A DNA stretch of 64,000 bases, from assembly GCA_023386965.1 (NCBI GenBank), contig JAEWIR010000032.1, positions 55,337 to 119,336 on the forward strand. Reading direction: 5' to 3'. Below the pieces are notes generated by a model. The model was given only the letters and a program-made list of their open reading frames with translations. It had not been told where the DNA came from and searched no databases. The position numbers were made by a program, and so were the translations under genes. Positions 34,475 through 42,816 of the stretch are shown here, in pieces. The DNA comes from Bacteroidota bacterium (GTDB lineage Bacteria > Bacteroidota > Bacteroidia > Flavobacteriales > Weeksellaceae). Position 1 is the stretch's first letter, and every line of letters starts with the position of its first letter.

Positions 34475-34511
34475 AATGACCACCCGGCTTTGTCGCCGTT
34501 TCGGTGAGGAG
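34475..34511. repeat. 37-base accessory-block element, copy A
   Basis: 28 of 37 positions are identical to copy B at 35205-35241, with no gaps. The invariant core includes AATGA, CCCG, TTTGTC, CGTTTC and GAGGAG on the plus strand. It lies 24 bases upstream of the minus-strand start at 34451. GTTGTGCG follows at 34621-34628, next to the stop of the neighbouring gene. Confidence 0.6.
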
Positions 34512-34633
34512 CCAAAAGGCAACGGTTTGCGGTTAACGCGGTGCGGATTAGGAGTTCAATTAAGTTATTTCTTTTACTGAAGCTCGCCTATTCCAATTGA
34601 TAGCATTGTGTTTACCGCGTGTTGTGCGTTTGT

Positions 34634-35161
34634 TTATTTTTTTATAATTAACTTAATATTAAAATTCCAAATGCTACTAAAATCTATTGTCAAATTATCA
34701 GTTTTCAAATTAATCTCAGTTATTTTATCTGTCTTATTCTCTTCAGATCCGGCCCAACAACCAAAAAATTCAACCACATCATTCACATATGAAAGTTCAT
34801 TTAACAATGAATATAATTTTTCAGTGTCTTCTGCGAAATTGGAATTTTCTTTAATTGTCTCTTCAACTTCTTCGATCGAATCTTCAAATTCAAAATATAA
34901 TCTATCAGAATTGGAAATTACTCCGTTTTTTTTTACAGTCTTTAAAACTCCTGAACTAATCTCATCTGGAATTTTAATCGTACCAAATCCACAACCGCAA
35001 CTCTCTCGAGAACCAACATAATAAACATTTTTTGTAGTAAATGTGTCTTTATCAAAAACTGATATGTCATTTATTCTTTCGACACAGAAGGCAGGATTAT
35101 CCTTATCGAATAAATATTCTCTTGTTTCAGAATCAATACCTATATAACACATTACACACAT
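34634..35161 (-). CDS. hypothetical protein (accessory block gene 3)
   Basis: 175 residues from the ATG at 35161. The frame is open to 35257, but that extension translates the repeated 37-base element and is rejected. N-terminus MCVMCYIGIDSETREYLFD, with VYYVGSRESCGCGFGTIKI near residue 47: a cysteine-rich CGCGFG turn that may bind metal or be structural. The rest is acidic and helical, with no signal peptide. AT-rich codon use. No family recognised. The CGCACAAC motif (minus strand) begins 6 bases after its stop. Confidence 0.65.
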   Translation of the reverse strand: MCVMCYIGIDSETREYLFDKDNPAFCVERINDISVFDKDTFTTKNVYYVGSRESCGCGFGTIKIPDEISSGVLKTVKKNGVISNSDRLYFEFEDSIEEVEETIKENSNFAEDTEKLYSLLNELSYVNDVVEFFGCWAGSEENKTDKITEINLKTDNLTIDFSSIWNFNIKLIIKK

Positions 35162-35204
35162 AATTTTTTTTTTAAAGATTTCGGGTCGCACATGACTGAC
35201 GTAC

Positions 35205-35241
35205 AATGAACGCCCGCTTTTGTCATCGTTTCTTGGAGGAG
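35205..35241. repeat. 37-base accessory-block element, copy B
   Basis: Ungapped partner of copy A (28/37 identical), 43 bases upstream of the minus-strand start at 35161. GTTGTGCG recurs at 35290-35297, 48 bases further on. Confidence 0.6.
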
Positions 35242-35447
35242 TATTTTGGCTCCACAATGGAATGCTTTGAAGGCGGCAGTTGGGAAAACGTTGTGCGAAT
35301 GAAACGAGGGTTTCCTAAAATTTAAAACGACAATTCTATAGATGACCCAATATAGCTTCAGAAGGTGAGCGTGCAGCGCTTAATCTAATCCAGCTTTTAC
35401 TCATACCTCTGTGTTGCTGTTAATCTAAAAGCATTTATCATCAAAGA

Positions 35448-36188
35448 CTAAAAAATAGGTTTTACATTCAAGCTAGATGCCATTACACACTTGTCTAAAG
35501 AGTATTGTTTGCATAAATTAGAAACTAGTTCTTGCAACCACGGCACACTAAATGGTGAAATGTAGATTTCGTCAATTAAATTATTTATATCAACTTTAAT
35601 ATTTATTCCACTTAAATCCTTATTCTCAACACTATGAGAGTGGTTTTCCATAACGCCATCTGTCAAGAGACGTAATTCATTTTCATAAGCAAATTCTTTT
35701 CTCTTGTGCAAAACGCTTGGTAAGGCATTGTACTCCGAAAATGCTTGGTGTGAATAATCTATGTAATTTACTTTACTTAAAAATACACGTCTTGGATCTG
35801 TGATACTGGATTTTAATCTACTAATGTTTGTTTTTATTGCTATTCCTTCATCATTTTTAGAATAGATTTTCCACATCGCTACCGATTCATTTTGTGACAA
35901 ATGCCAGCAATTAATATATATACTGCTTCTAAAATTATGCTGCAAATTAGAAAGGTCGTGTAAGAATTGATCTTTATTCTTAGTCGGGAGATGATTTAGA
36001 TTGCGAAATCTCTTAGCTGCATTACGCAAAGGTATGGATCCCTCGTACTCATCTTCCATGTTAATGATGGAAGAAAAAAACAATTCATTTTTCTCAAGCA
36101 AAGAAACAAATTTCTTCAAATCCATATACCTCCAAGCATTTAAGGCTGAATTTTCAGGAGCTATACAACATGAATGTTCAACTATCAT
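35448..36188 (-). CDS. DUF2971 domain-containing protein
   Basis: 246 residues. The DUF2971 pattern is clear: WRYMDLKKFVSLLEKNELFFSS near residue 19 (shown by its WRYM and LFFSS ends), NMEDEYEGS, INCWHLSQNESVAMWKIYS near 94, EGIAIKT, and KRKEFAYENELRLL near 163. Members are found in accessory regions of many bacteria; the biochemical role is not established. No signal peptide. AT-rich, same strand as its neighbours, with 186-226-base gaps on both sides, so probably an independent unit. Confidence 0.85.
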   Translation of the reverse strand: MIVEHSCCIAPENSALNAWRYMDLKKFVSLLEKNELFFSSIINMEDEYEGSIPLRNAAKRFRNLNHLPTKNKDQFLHDLSNLQHNFRSSIYINCWHLSQNESVAMWKIYSKNDEGIAIKTNISRLKSSITDPRRVFLSKVNYIDYSHQAFSEYNALPSVLHKRKEFAYENELRLLTDGVMENHSHSVENKDLSGINIKVDINNLIDEIYISPFSVPWLQELVSNLCKQYSLDKCVMASSLNVKPIF

Positions 36189-36414
36189 AAATAAATTTCT
36201 ATCTATTGCGACAAAGTATAATAAATAACTTAACTGCCAATATTAAATAGTTTACCATTGATTCCCCTGGGGGTCTTAATTTTAAAAGACCCACAGCCCC
36301 ATAAACTCCGCAAAGGCTCCCGATGATAAACTTATAGAGAGCGTGAGATGAATTTGAGGGGCTTTCATTTTTGGCTCTTCAAGCCCAAGGGAAGCTTAGT
36401 TATTAGCAGAAGTA
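36189..36414. other. AT-rich gap between DUF2971 and SHOCT-like genes
   Basis: No ORF of note. A 7-bp inverted repeat (36271-36277 with 36286-36292) could be a weak hairpin downstream of the SHOCT-like gene, but it lacks a T run. The 37-base element of the block is not present here. Confidence 0.4.
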
Positions 36415-37124
36415 TTATTTGTCTTGATTAGTAATAATTGGAGCAAGTTCTTTTTTTAATTCGTCAAAATCTTCTTTACTCATCATATCAATCTCCATTA
36501 ATTCCTTTGCCTCTTTTAACTTTGCAATTGCTTCATCTCTAGTCATTTTCCTATTTTTCAATAAAATTTTGCCAGATTCAATTGCTAACTCCGTATCCAT
36601 TTCGCTTAGATATTTATTGATACCAAAAGCTTTTCCGTTTATTTCGCCCAAAACCATAACGACGTATAAAGGTTTGTTTTTACTACCTCTATGGTATGTT
36701 TTCATTTCGTTGACAACAACAGTTGTGTTTTTTAAACTGTTATCGGCCATAATCTGTGCATCACCGTTCAAAGCTGTCACAATGCTTCCAAAACCGGCTG
36801 GTCTTCCCATCTTTACAAACTCATAAGTTTTTTTAGATGTACTTCTTGATTGTGCTATTCCGCCTCTCAATTGATTGCCATAGCTACTTCCATACGTTCT
36901 CGTACTTGTTTCTAGAGAAGTTGGTGAGCCCAAAATCAAGGTGTCACCTATTTTTACACTATTTTTATTAGTTGTTATATATTCTTTTACCTGAGTTCCA
37001 TTTTTAATTGTGTTGAAAAAAGTAATATTTTGAGTATTAGAGTAAGTCAATAAATTAATATCTTCTTGGGCATCAATATTAATTATCGATAAAAAATAGT
37101 TAAAAAAGTAATCGTTTTTCTCAT
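36415..37124 (-). CDS. secreted SHOCT-like protein with a frame break in its signal peptide
   Basis: The long frame starts only at a TTG (37050) and ends at 36415. Its C-terminus (MTRDEAIAKLKEAKELMEI...MSKEDFDELKKEL) is a SHOCT-like short helical domain. The ATG at 37124 begins MRKTITFLTIF in another frame and hits a stop after 13 codons. Adding one T to the T6 run (plus-strand A run 37091-37096) fuses it to LSIINIDAQEDINLL and gives a standard signal peptide with cleavage after DAQ. So this is either an indel or a recently broken gene. The central part contains GGIAQSRS and a beta-rich region. Function unknown. Confidence 0.65.
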
Positions 37125-37299
37125 GGTTGTGTTTTTAAAAAATTGTTGTTATTAGTACGTTGTTATTTTATATTTCTGCTATCTCACCTATATGTATTCT
37201 GAAATTATACGAATCCGACCAACTAATGTTGCAGTAATATACTTTATTTTACCAAATATAATATAATTACTTCACCGCGCTGCATTTCCTGTTGAAAAC

Positions 37300-37333
37300 A
37301 AAAAAAAGCGGAAGAAGTAAAAACTTCCTCCGC
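37300..37333 (-). terminator. intrinsic terminator of porX
   Basis: An 11-bp stem (37308-37318 with 37323-37333, one G-U pair on the transcribed strand) followed on the minus strand by a T8 run. Confidence 0.8.
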
Positions 37334-37369
37334 CCAGAGCCCAAAAATCAAATAAACTATGAAAAAAAA

Positions 37370-38914
37370 TTATTTGGGCTCCAATATGCTGAACGGTACA
37401 ATGCACTCCTCCAGCGATATGCCGCCGTGCTGGTAGGTGTCCTTATAGTAGTTGACGTAATGGTTGTAGTTCTTGGGATAAGCCAAAAACATATTGTTCT
37501 TCGCAAAAATGTATTTGGAACTCAGGTTGCCCTTAGGCAGGAAGAGTTTCTCCGGATTGCTGATGGCCCATACGTCATTGTCCTCATAAGTAAGGCTTTT
37601 ACCCGTCTTGTAGCGTATATTAGTCGAGGTTTCCCGGTCGCCCACCACCTTGCTCGGCTTTTTCACATAAATGGTACCGTGGTCGGTCGTAATTACCAGT
37701 TTAAAGCCGCTTTCGGCCGCCAGTTTCATGATCTTCAGTAAGGACGAGTTCTCAAACCAGTTATAGGTAAGTGAACGGAAGGTCTTGTCGTCACGGATGA
37801 GCTGGTTGATGATGTGGTTGTCCGTTTTGGCATGACTCAGGATGTCAATGAAGTTGTACACGATCACCAACAGGTCGTTGTTTTTATGCTGATTGAATTC
37901 CTCCAGCACCTTTTTCTCGAAATCCGAGTTCAGGATCTTCAGGTATTTCATTGATTTTGAGGAAAGGCCCAAACGTTTCATCTGGTCTTCCAGGAATTCC
38001 CGCTCGTATTCGTTCTTGTTACCGTCTTCATTATCGTTGAACCACTTGTCCGGGAAGCGCTTTTCAATCTCGGAGGGCAACTGGCCGGCAAAAAATGAGT
38101 TCCTGGCGTACTGCGTTGCCGTGGGCAGGATGCTGTAATAATAATCCTCGGAGGTTTTATTGTAGAACTTGGTGAATAGCGGTTCAATCATTTTCCACTG
38201 GTCGTAGCGCAGATTATCGATCATCAGCAGCAGGACTTTGTCCTTTTCCAACTCGGACTTCACTTTCTCTTTAAACACGGTATGGCTCATCATCGGCTTG
38301 TCGGCACCGTGCAGCCACTCTTCATAATTGTTCTCGATAAACTTGCCGAACTGGATATTGGCTTCCTCCTTTTGACTTTGGAGCAGGTCGGCAAACTCAT
38401 TATCGGCCACCTTATCGAAGCGGATTTCCCAGTTCAGGATTTTCTTGTAATATTCGGCCCATTCCTCATAGGTTCTTACATAGGAAAGTTCCATAGAAAG
38501 TTGGCGGAAATCCTGCTGATAGCTTTGTATGGTACGCTGTTCTACCAGTTCGTCTTCCTGGAGGTTTTTTTTAAGGGAAAGAAGAATCTGGCTGGGGTTC
38601 ACAGGTTTCAGGATGTAATCCGCGATCTGGGAGCCGATGGCTTCTTCCATGATATGTTCTTCTTCACTTTTAGTGACCATTACGATCTTGATTGCATTGT
38701 CCCGCGCTTTGATCATGGGTATGGCTTCCAGTCCGGAAATCCCGGGCATATTTTCATCTAAAAAAGTAAGGGCAAAATTATCGGCGTCAATGAGTTCCAA
38801 GGCGTCATTCACATTGTTTACAGGAGTCACGCTGTAACCCTTATTCTCCAAAAAGACAATATGGGGTTTCAGTAAGTCCACTTCATCATCAATCCATAGT
38901 ATTTTTCCTGACAT
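37370..38914 (-). CDS. porX: PorX: response regulator-PglZ phosphatase-like T9SS regulator
   Basis: 514 residues. An N-terminal CheY-like receiver (1-120) has Asp9/Asp10, phospho-acceptor Asp53 in FLDENMPG and the Lys in ILKPVNPS. A helical linker (about 125-215) leads to a PglZ/alkaline-phosphatase-type domain with LLLMIDNLRYDQW near 228 and ITTDHG near 410. This fusion is PorX, the two-component regulator of type IX secretion gene expression, which also has zinc-dependent phosphodiesterase activity in Porphyromonas. No BREX genes are nearby, so it is not the defence PglZ. Monocistronic with its own terminator. Confidence 0.93.
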   Translation of the reverse strand: MSGKILWIDDEVDLLKPHIVFLENKGYSVTPVNNVNDALELIDADNFALTFLDENMPGISGLEAIPMIKARDNAIKIVMVTKSEEEHIMEEAIGSQIADYILKPVNPSQILLSLKKNLQEDELVEQRTIQSYQQDFRQLSMELSYVRTYEEWAEYYKKILNWEIRFDKVADNEFADLLQSQKEEANIQFGKFIENNYEEWLHGADKPMMSHTVFKEKVKSELEKDKVLLLMIDNLRYDQWKMIEPLFTKFYNKTSEDYYYSILPTATQYARNSFFAGQLPSEIEKRFPDKWFNDNEDGNKNEYEREFLEDQMKRLGLSSKSMKYLKILNSDFEKKVLEEFNQHKNNDLLVIVYNFIDILSHAKTDNHIINQLIRDDKTFRSLTYNWFENSSLLKIMKLAAESGFKLVITTDHGTIYVKKPSKVVGDRETSTNIRYKTGKSLTYEDNDVWAISNPEKLFLPKGNLSSKYIFAKNNMFLAYPKNYNHYVNYYKDTYQHGGISLEECIVPFSILEPK

Positions 38915-38937
38915 AAAATTGGGTAGGTTTATTTGAA

Positions 38938-38980
38938 GCCGGAAACCGGCGTTAGTATTGAATTTATAGCGTCAAAAATA
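38938..38980 (-). promoter_or_regulatory. porX promoter box and leader hairpin
   Basis: TATTTTTG on the minus strand (38973-38980) matches the -7 consensus. Between it and the ATG at 38914 a 5-bp perfect hairpin GCCGG-AAA-CCGGC (38938-38950) lies in the expected leader. Confidence 0.35.
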
Positions 38981-39096
38981 CGACCAAAGCTTCATAAGTT
39001 TTGCCCAATTTTAAAGGCTAAAACGTTAAAGTTCAGTTAATGTGGCTCACAGCCTGAAATACGGAGGCGTATGGAAGCGCTCTGACTCTAAATCGC

Positions 39097-39104
39097 TAAC
39101 TTTG
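39097..39104 (+). promoter_or_regulatory. -7 box (TAACTTTG) for the HD hydrolase gene
   Basis: Matches TAnnTTTG, 21 bases before the ATG at 39126. Confidence 0.45.
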
Positions 39105-39125
39105 AGGCTTTCATTTCCCCGCTTC

Positions 39126-40337
39126 ATGCAGAACAAACTTAAAATCATCAACGATCCGGTACACGGATTTATTAAAATTCCTTACGAACTTCTGTTCGAT
39201 ATCATTGAACATCCTTATCTGCAGCGCTTGCGGCGGATTTCGCAGACCGGACTTCTGAATCTGATATTTCCCGGAGCCACCCATACACGCTTCCATCACG
39301 CCATCGGTGCCATGCATTTAATGTTTACGGCTTTGGAAACTTTAAAGCTGAAGGGCGTGCAAATCTCAAAGGAAGAAGAACAGTCGGCCATGGCAGCCAT
39401 CCTGATGCACGACATTGGGCACGGACCCTTTTCACACGCTCTGGAAAGTATGCTTATGGATAACTGGCACCACGAAAAGCTCTCGCTTTTGTTAATGGAG
39501 AAGTTGAATTCAGAACTTGGCGGACAGCTTGACACGGCCATTGAGATGTTCAAAGGCAATTATCACCGCCGGTTCTTTAACCAGCTGATCTCCTCGCAAC
39601 TGGATGTGGACAGGCTGGACTATCTGAAACGCGACAGTTTTTATACCGGCGTTTCCGAAGGTAATGTGAATACACAGCGAATCATCTCCATGATGAATGT
39701 GGCAGATGATGAACTGGTGATTGACGACAAGGGAATTTATTCCATTGAAAATTACCTCACAGCCCGTATGTTTATGTACTGGCAGGTGTACTACCATAAA
39801 ACCGCTGCCCTGGCAGAGTTCCTGCTTGTGAAGATCATGCAGCGCGCCAAGCAGCTGGTTTTGGAAGGGGTGAAGTTACCCGCCTCCGCAAATCTTGCTT
39901 ACTTCCTCTATAAAAACGAATTTGAAAGTGCCACTGAGGAAGATATTGCCCGTTTTACCGAGCTGGACGATACTGATTTGATTACCGCCATGAAACTTTG
40001 GCAGGATGCGGATGATTATGTGCTTTCTTACTACTGCACGGCACTGATGAAGCGTAAGTTCCCAAAGACCATCATCTCCTCCACGCCTTTTTCACAGGAG
40101 TTTATTGATGAAAAAGTGCAGGCCGTGAACAGCAGTTTGGGTATTGACTGCGGGGATAAACTGGTGCATCAGATTTCACGGAGCCTGCTGCCTTACAATC
40201 CGGTGAAGCAGCCCATCTACCTGCTTGGGAAAACCGGCGGCAAAGTGCTCCTGAATGAATTTGAAGGGCAGATCCTTTCCTCGTTTATCGTAGGGCCCAG
40301 TACGCGTCATATCCTCTCATTCCCGCGTGGGCTGTAG
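39126..40337 (+). CDS. HD-domain phosphohydrolase (dNTPase-like)
   Basis: 403 residues from the ATG at 39126; the longer frame to 39042 crosses the promoter and is rejected. N-terminal NDPVHGFIKIP and the metal site HTRFHHAIGAMHL / ILMHDIGHGPFSH / SSQLDVDRLDYLKRD (H...HD...D, residues about 55-180) match the SAMHD1/YdhJ-type dNTP triphosphohydrolase family. Its in vivo substrate in flavobacteria is unknown. It is the first gene upstream of lpxD on the same strand, but lpxD has its own promoter box. Confidence 0.9.
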   Translation: MQNKLKIINDPVHGFIKIPYELLFDIIEHPYLQRLRRISQTGLLNLIFPGATHTRFHHAIGAMHLMFTALETLKLKGVQISKEEEQSAMAAILMHDIGHGPFSHALESMLMDNWHHEKLSLLLMEKLNSELGGQLDTAIEMFKGNYHRRFFNQLISSQLDVDRLDYLKRDSFYTGVSEGNVNTQRIISMMNVADDELVIDDKGIYSIENYLTARMFMYWQVYYHKTAALAEFLLVKIMQRAKQLVLEGVKLPASANLAYFLYKNEFESATEEDIARFTELDDTDLITAMKLWQDADDYVLSYYCTALMKRKFPKTIISSTPFSQEFIDEKVQAVNSSLGIDCGDKLVHQISRSLLPYNPVKQPIYLLGKTGGKVLLNEFEGQILSSFIVGPSTRHILSFPRGL

Positions 40338-40380
40338 TTAAATAATTCAGTTCGGAACAGCAGCCTTTTCGGGATTTTAT

Positions 40381-40389
40381 TATCTTTGC
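40381..40389 (+). promoter_or_regulatory. -7 box (TATCTTTGC) for the lpx operon
   Basis: Exact TAnnTTTG plus C, only five bases before the lpxD ATG at 40395. The operon transcript should be leaderless or nearly so. Confidence 0.55.
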
Positions 40390-40394
40390 ACGAT

Positions 40395-41426
40395 ATGGAA
40401 TTTACAGCCTCCCAGATTGCAGGTTTTATAGACGGAAAAATAATCGGCGACGAAAATGCGCTGATTTCCGGTGTGTCTCCCATAGAGCGCGGGGAAAAAG
40501 GTCATCTGTCCTTTGTAGCGCAGGAGAGATTTGCACCGTATCTGGAAAGTACTGCATGTTCAGTCCTGGTCGTCTCAGAACGGCTGCTCTCGGATAAGAA
40601 GTACGGTCCTACAATCATAGCGGTAGAGGATGCATACCTTTCTTTTCAGGTCCTGATGAACATCTACGACCAGATGCGCGGACGAAAAACCGGCATTGAA
40701 CATGGTTCCAACATCCACGAAACTGCGGTTTTGGGTGAGGACGTCTACATCGGTTCCTTTACATATATCTCAGAAAAAGCCAGGATAGGAAAGGGATCCC
40801 AGATTCATCCTCAGGTATACATCGGCAAGAATGTGAAAATCGGTGAGAACTGCCGGATCGACAGCGGCGTGCGCATCTACGATTATTCGGTAGTGGGCAA
40901 CAACTGTACGATACATGCCAACACGGTGATTGGCAGCGACGGTTTTGGTTTTCAACCTTCAGCCAACGGTTATTCCAAAATTCCCCAACTCGGTAATGTG
41001 GTCATTGAAGATGATGTGGAGATCGGCTCCAACTGTTCCATAGACCGCGGTACCATTGGTTCTACCATCATCGGTCGCGGCACTAAGATCGATAACCTGA
41101 TACAGATTGCCCATAATGTGAACATCGGAAAAAATAACGTTATTGCCGCACAGGCCGGTATCGCAGGTTCCACCACAATTGGCGACTGGAATATGATTGG
41201 TGGTCAGGTAGGGATTGTGGGCCATATCAACATCGGCAACAAGGTAAAAGTACAGGCTCAGAGCGGCGTGAACTCCAATGCGAAGGACGGTGAGGTTTTA
41301 TATGGCTCGCCAGCCATTAATGCGGGCGATTACCGACGGAACTATGTACACTTCCGCAATTTTACCGACATTATAAAACGAATTAATAAACTTGAAAATA
41401 ACTCAAAAGAACAGTCCAATGAGTGA
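40395..41426 (+). CDS. lpxD: UDP-3-O-acylglucosamine N-acyltransferase (first copy)
   Basis: 343 residues from ATG 40395; the TTG three codons earlier lies inside the -7 box. The N-terminal uridine-binding domain (about 1-100) is followed by a left-handed beta helix of hexapeptide repeats (ISEKARIGKGSQIHPQVYIG and on) and the catalytic histidine in QIAHNVNIGKNNVIAAQAGIAG near residue 240. It transfers a 3-hydroxyacyl chain from ACP to the 2-amino group in lipid A synthesis. Its 3' end overlaps lpxC-fabZ by eight bases. A shorter second LpxD-like gene lies downstream in the cluster. Confidence 0.94.
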   Translation: MEFTASQIAGFIDGKIIGDENALISGVSPIERGEKGHLSFVAQERFAPYLESTACSVLVVSERLLSDKKYGPTIIAVEDAYLSFQVLMNIYDQMRGRKTGIEHGSNIHETAVLGEDVYIGSFTYISEKARIGKGSQIHPQVYIGKNVKIGENCRIDSGVRIYDYSVVGNNCTIHANTVIGSDGFGFQPSANGYSKIPQLGNVVIEDDVEIGSNCSIDRGTIGSTIIGRGTKIDNLIQIAHNVNIGKNNVIAAQAGIAGSTTIGDWNMIGGQVGIVGHINIGNKVKVQAQSGVNSNAKDGEVLYGSPAINAGDYRRNYVHFRNFTDIIKRINKLENNSKEQSNE

Positions 41427-42816
41427 TATGCAAAAAACCCTGAAAGAGGAGGTGTCTCTGTCCGGAAAGGGATTACATACAGGCAAGGAAGTAACTCTTA
41501 CCATTAAACCGGCAAAAGAAAACACCGGTTTTGTTTTTGTACGCACCGACCTGGAAGGGCACCCGCATGTAGAAGCCGATGTGAACCACGTTACCACTAC
41601 AGACCGCGGTACCACGCTGGAGAAGTTGGGTGTGCGTATCCATACCTGCGAGCATGTGCTTGCGGCCCTCGTAGGTTGCGATATTGATAATGCCATCCTG
41701 GAAATGGACAGTGCCGAGCCGCCTATCATGGACGGTTCGTCCAGGTTTTTTGTAGAAGCCATTGAAAAAGCAGGTATTGAGGAGCAGACGGCAGTACGCG
41801 AATACCTGGTGATAAAGGAAGTCATTTCCTATGTGGATCCGGCTACCGGTTCCGAAATTACCATGATTCCGGCCGATAACTATGAGGTAACGACGATGGT
41901 CGATTTCGGTACAAAGGTATTGGGAACCCAAAATGCGACACTGAAGGATATCTCCGATTTCAAGGATGAAATAGCTTCAAGCCGTACCTTCAGCTTCCTG
42001 CATGAGTTGGAAATGCTGCTGGATGCCGGACTCATCAAAGGCGGTGACATCTCCAATGCCATTGTTTATGTGGACAAGGAACTTACACAGGAAACAGCAG
42101 AGAAACTGAAAAAGGCCTTCAATAAAGAAGATATTTCCATCCGCCCGAACGGAATCCTGGATAACCTGACCCTGAACCACCCCAACGAGGCGGCCAGACA
42201 CAAACTGCTGGACGTAATCGGTGATCTGGCTCTGGTTGGTGTAAAACTTAAAGGAAAAGTAATTGCCAACAAGCCCGGACACTTCGTAAACACGCAGTTT
42301 GCCAAGAAACTGAACCGTCAGTGGAAACTGCAGCGTAAGAAAAATGTACCCGATTTCGACATTCACAAACCACCCGTTTTCGACATCAACGGAATTATGA
42401 AGCTGATGCCTCACCGTTATCCGTTCCTACTGATCGATAAGGTTTTGGAGCTTTCAGATACGCATGTTGTGGGATTGAAGAATGTAACCTTCAACGAACA
42501 TTTCTTTGTAGGTCACTTCCCTAAGGAACCTGTAATGCCGGGAGTACTTCAGGTGGAAGCTTTGGCGCAGACCGGTGGCATCCTGGTACTTGCCAGCGTT
42601 CCCGATCCTGAGAATTATTCAACCTATTTCATCAAGATTGATAAGGTGAAATTCAAGAAAAAAGTAATTCCCGGAGATACCATTATCTTCAAAATTGAAC
42701 TGATTTCTCCGATAAGACGTGGCATCGTGCATATGCAGGGCTTCGGCTACGTGGGCGACAGCATTGTAGTGGAAGCAGAACTAATGGCTCAGGTCGCCAA
42801 AAATACTCCCGCATAG
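41419..42816 (+). CDS. lpxC/fabZ: bifunctional UDP-3-O-acyl-GlcNAc deacetylase / 3-hydroxyacyl-ACP dehydratase
   Basis: 465 residues. LpxC half (about 1-300): zinc ligands in HTCEHVLAAL and HKLLDVIGDLAL. FabZ half (about 320-465): HRYPFLLIDKVLEL and the catalytic His/Glu of GHFPKEPVMPGVLQVEALAQTGG (given by its GHFP and VEAL ends). LpxC commits UDP-GlcNAc derivatives to lipid A; FabZ dehydrates 3-hydroxyacyl-ACP, the same precursor pool used by LpxA/LpxD, so the fusion couples the two fluxes. The fusion is characteristic of Bacteroidota. The start is the ATG overlapping the lpxD stop region. lpxA follows without a gap. Confidence 0.95.
   Translation: MSDMQKTLKEEVSLSGKGLHTGKEVTLTIKPAKENTGFVFVRTDLEGHPHVEADVNHVTTTDRGTTLEKLGVRIHTCEHVLAALVGCDIDNAILEMDSAEPPIMDGSSRFFVEAIEKAGIEEQTAVREYLVIKEVISYVDPATGSEITMIPADNYEVTTMVDFGTKVLGTQNATLKDISDFKDEIASSRTFSFLHELEMLLDAGLIKGGDISNAIVYVDKELTQETAEKLKKAFNKEDISIRPNGILDNLTLNHPNEAARHKLLDVIGDLALVGVKLKGKVIANKPGHFVNTQFAKKLNRQWKLQRKKNVPDFDIHKPPVFDINGIMKLMPHRYPFLLIDKVLELSDTHVVGLKNVTFNEHFFVGHFPKEPVMPGVLQVEALAQTGGILVLASVPDPENYSTYFIKIDKVKFKKKVIPGDTIIFKIELISPIRRGIVHMQGFGYVGDSIVVEAELMAQVAKNTPA

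Noticed and set aside
35162..35257. N-terminal extension of accessory gene 3
   Set aside because: It translates the repeated 37-base element, which is shared with a non-homologous gap.
34452..35447. Integron attC sites
   Set aside because: Inverse-core GTTRRRY and core RYYYAAC matches are poor, no integrase is present and the pairing of the outer boxes is weak.
37370..38914. PglZ of a BREX defence system
   Set aside because: The receiver domain at the N-terminus and absence of other BREX genes identify PorX.
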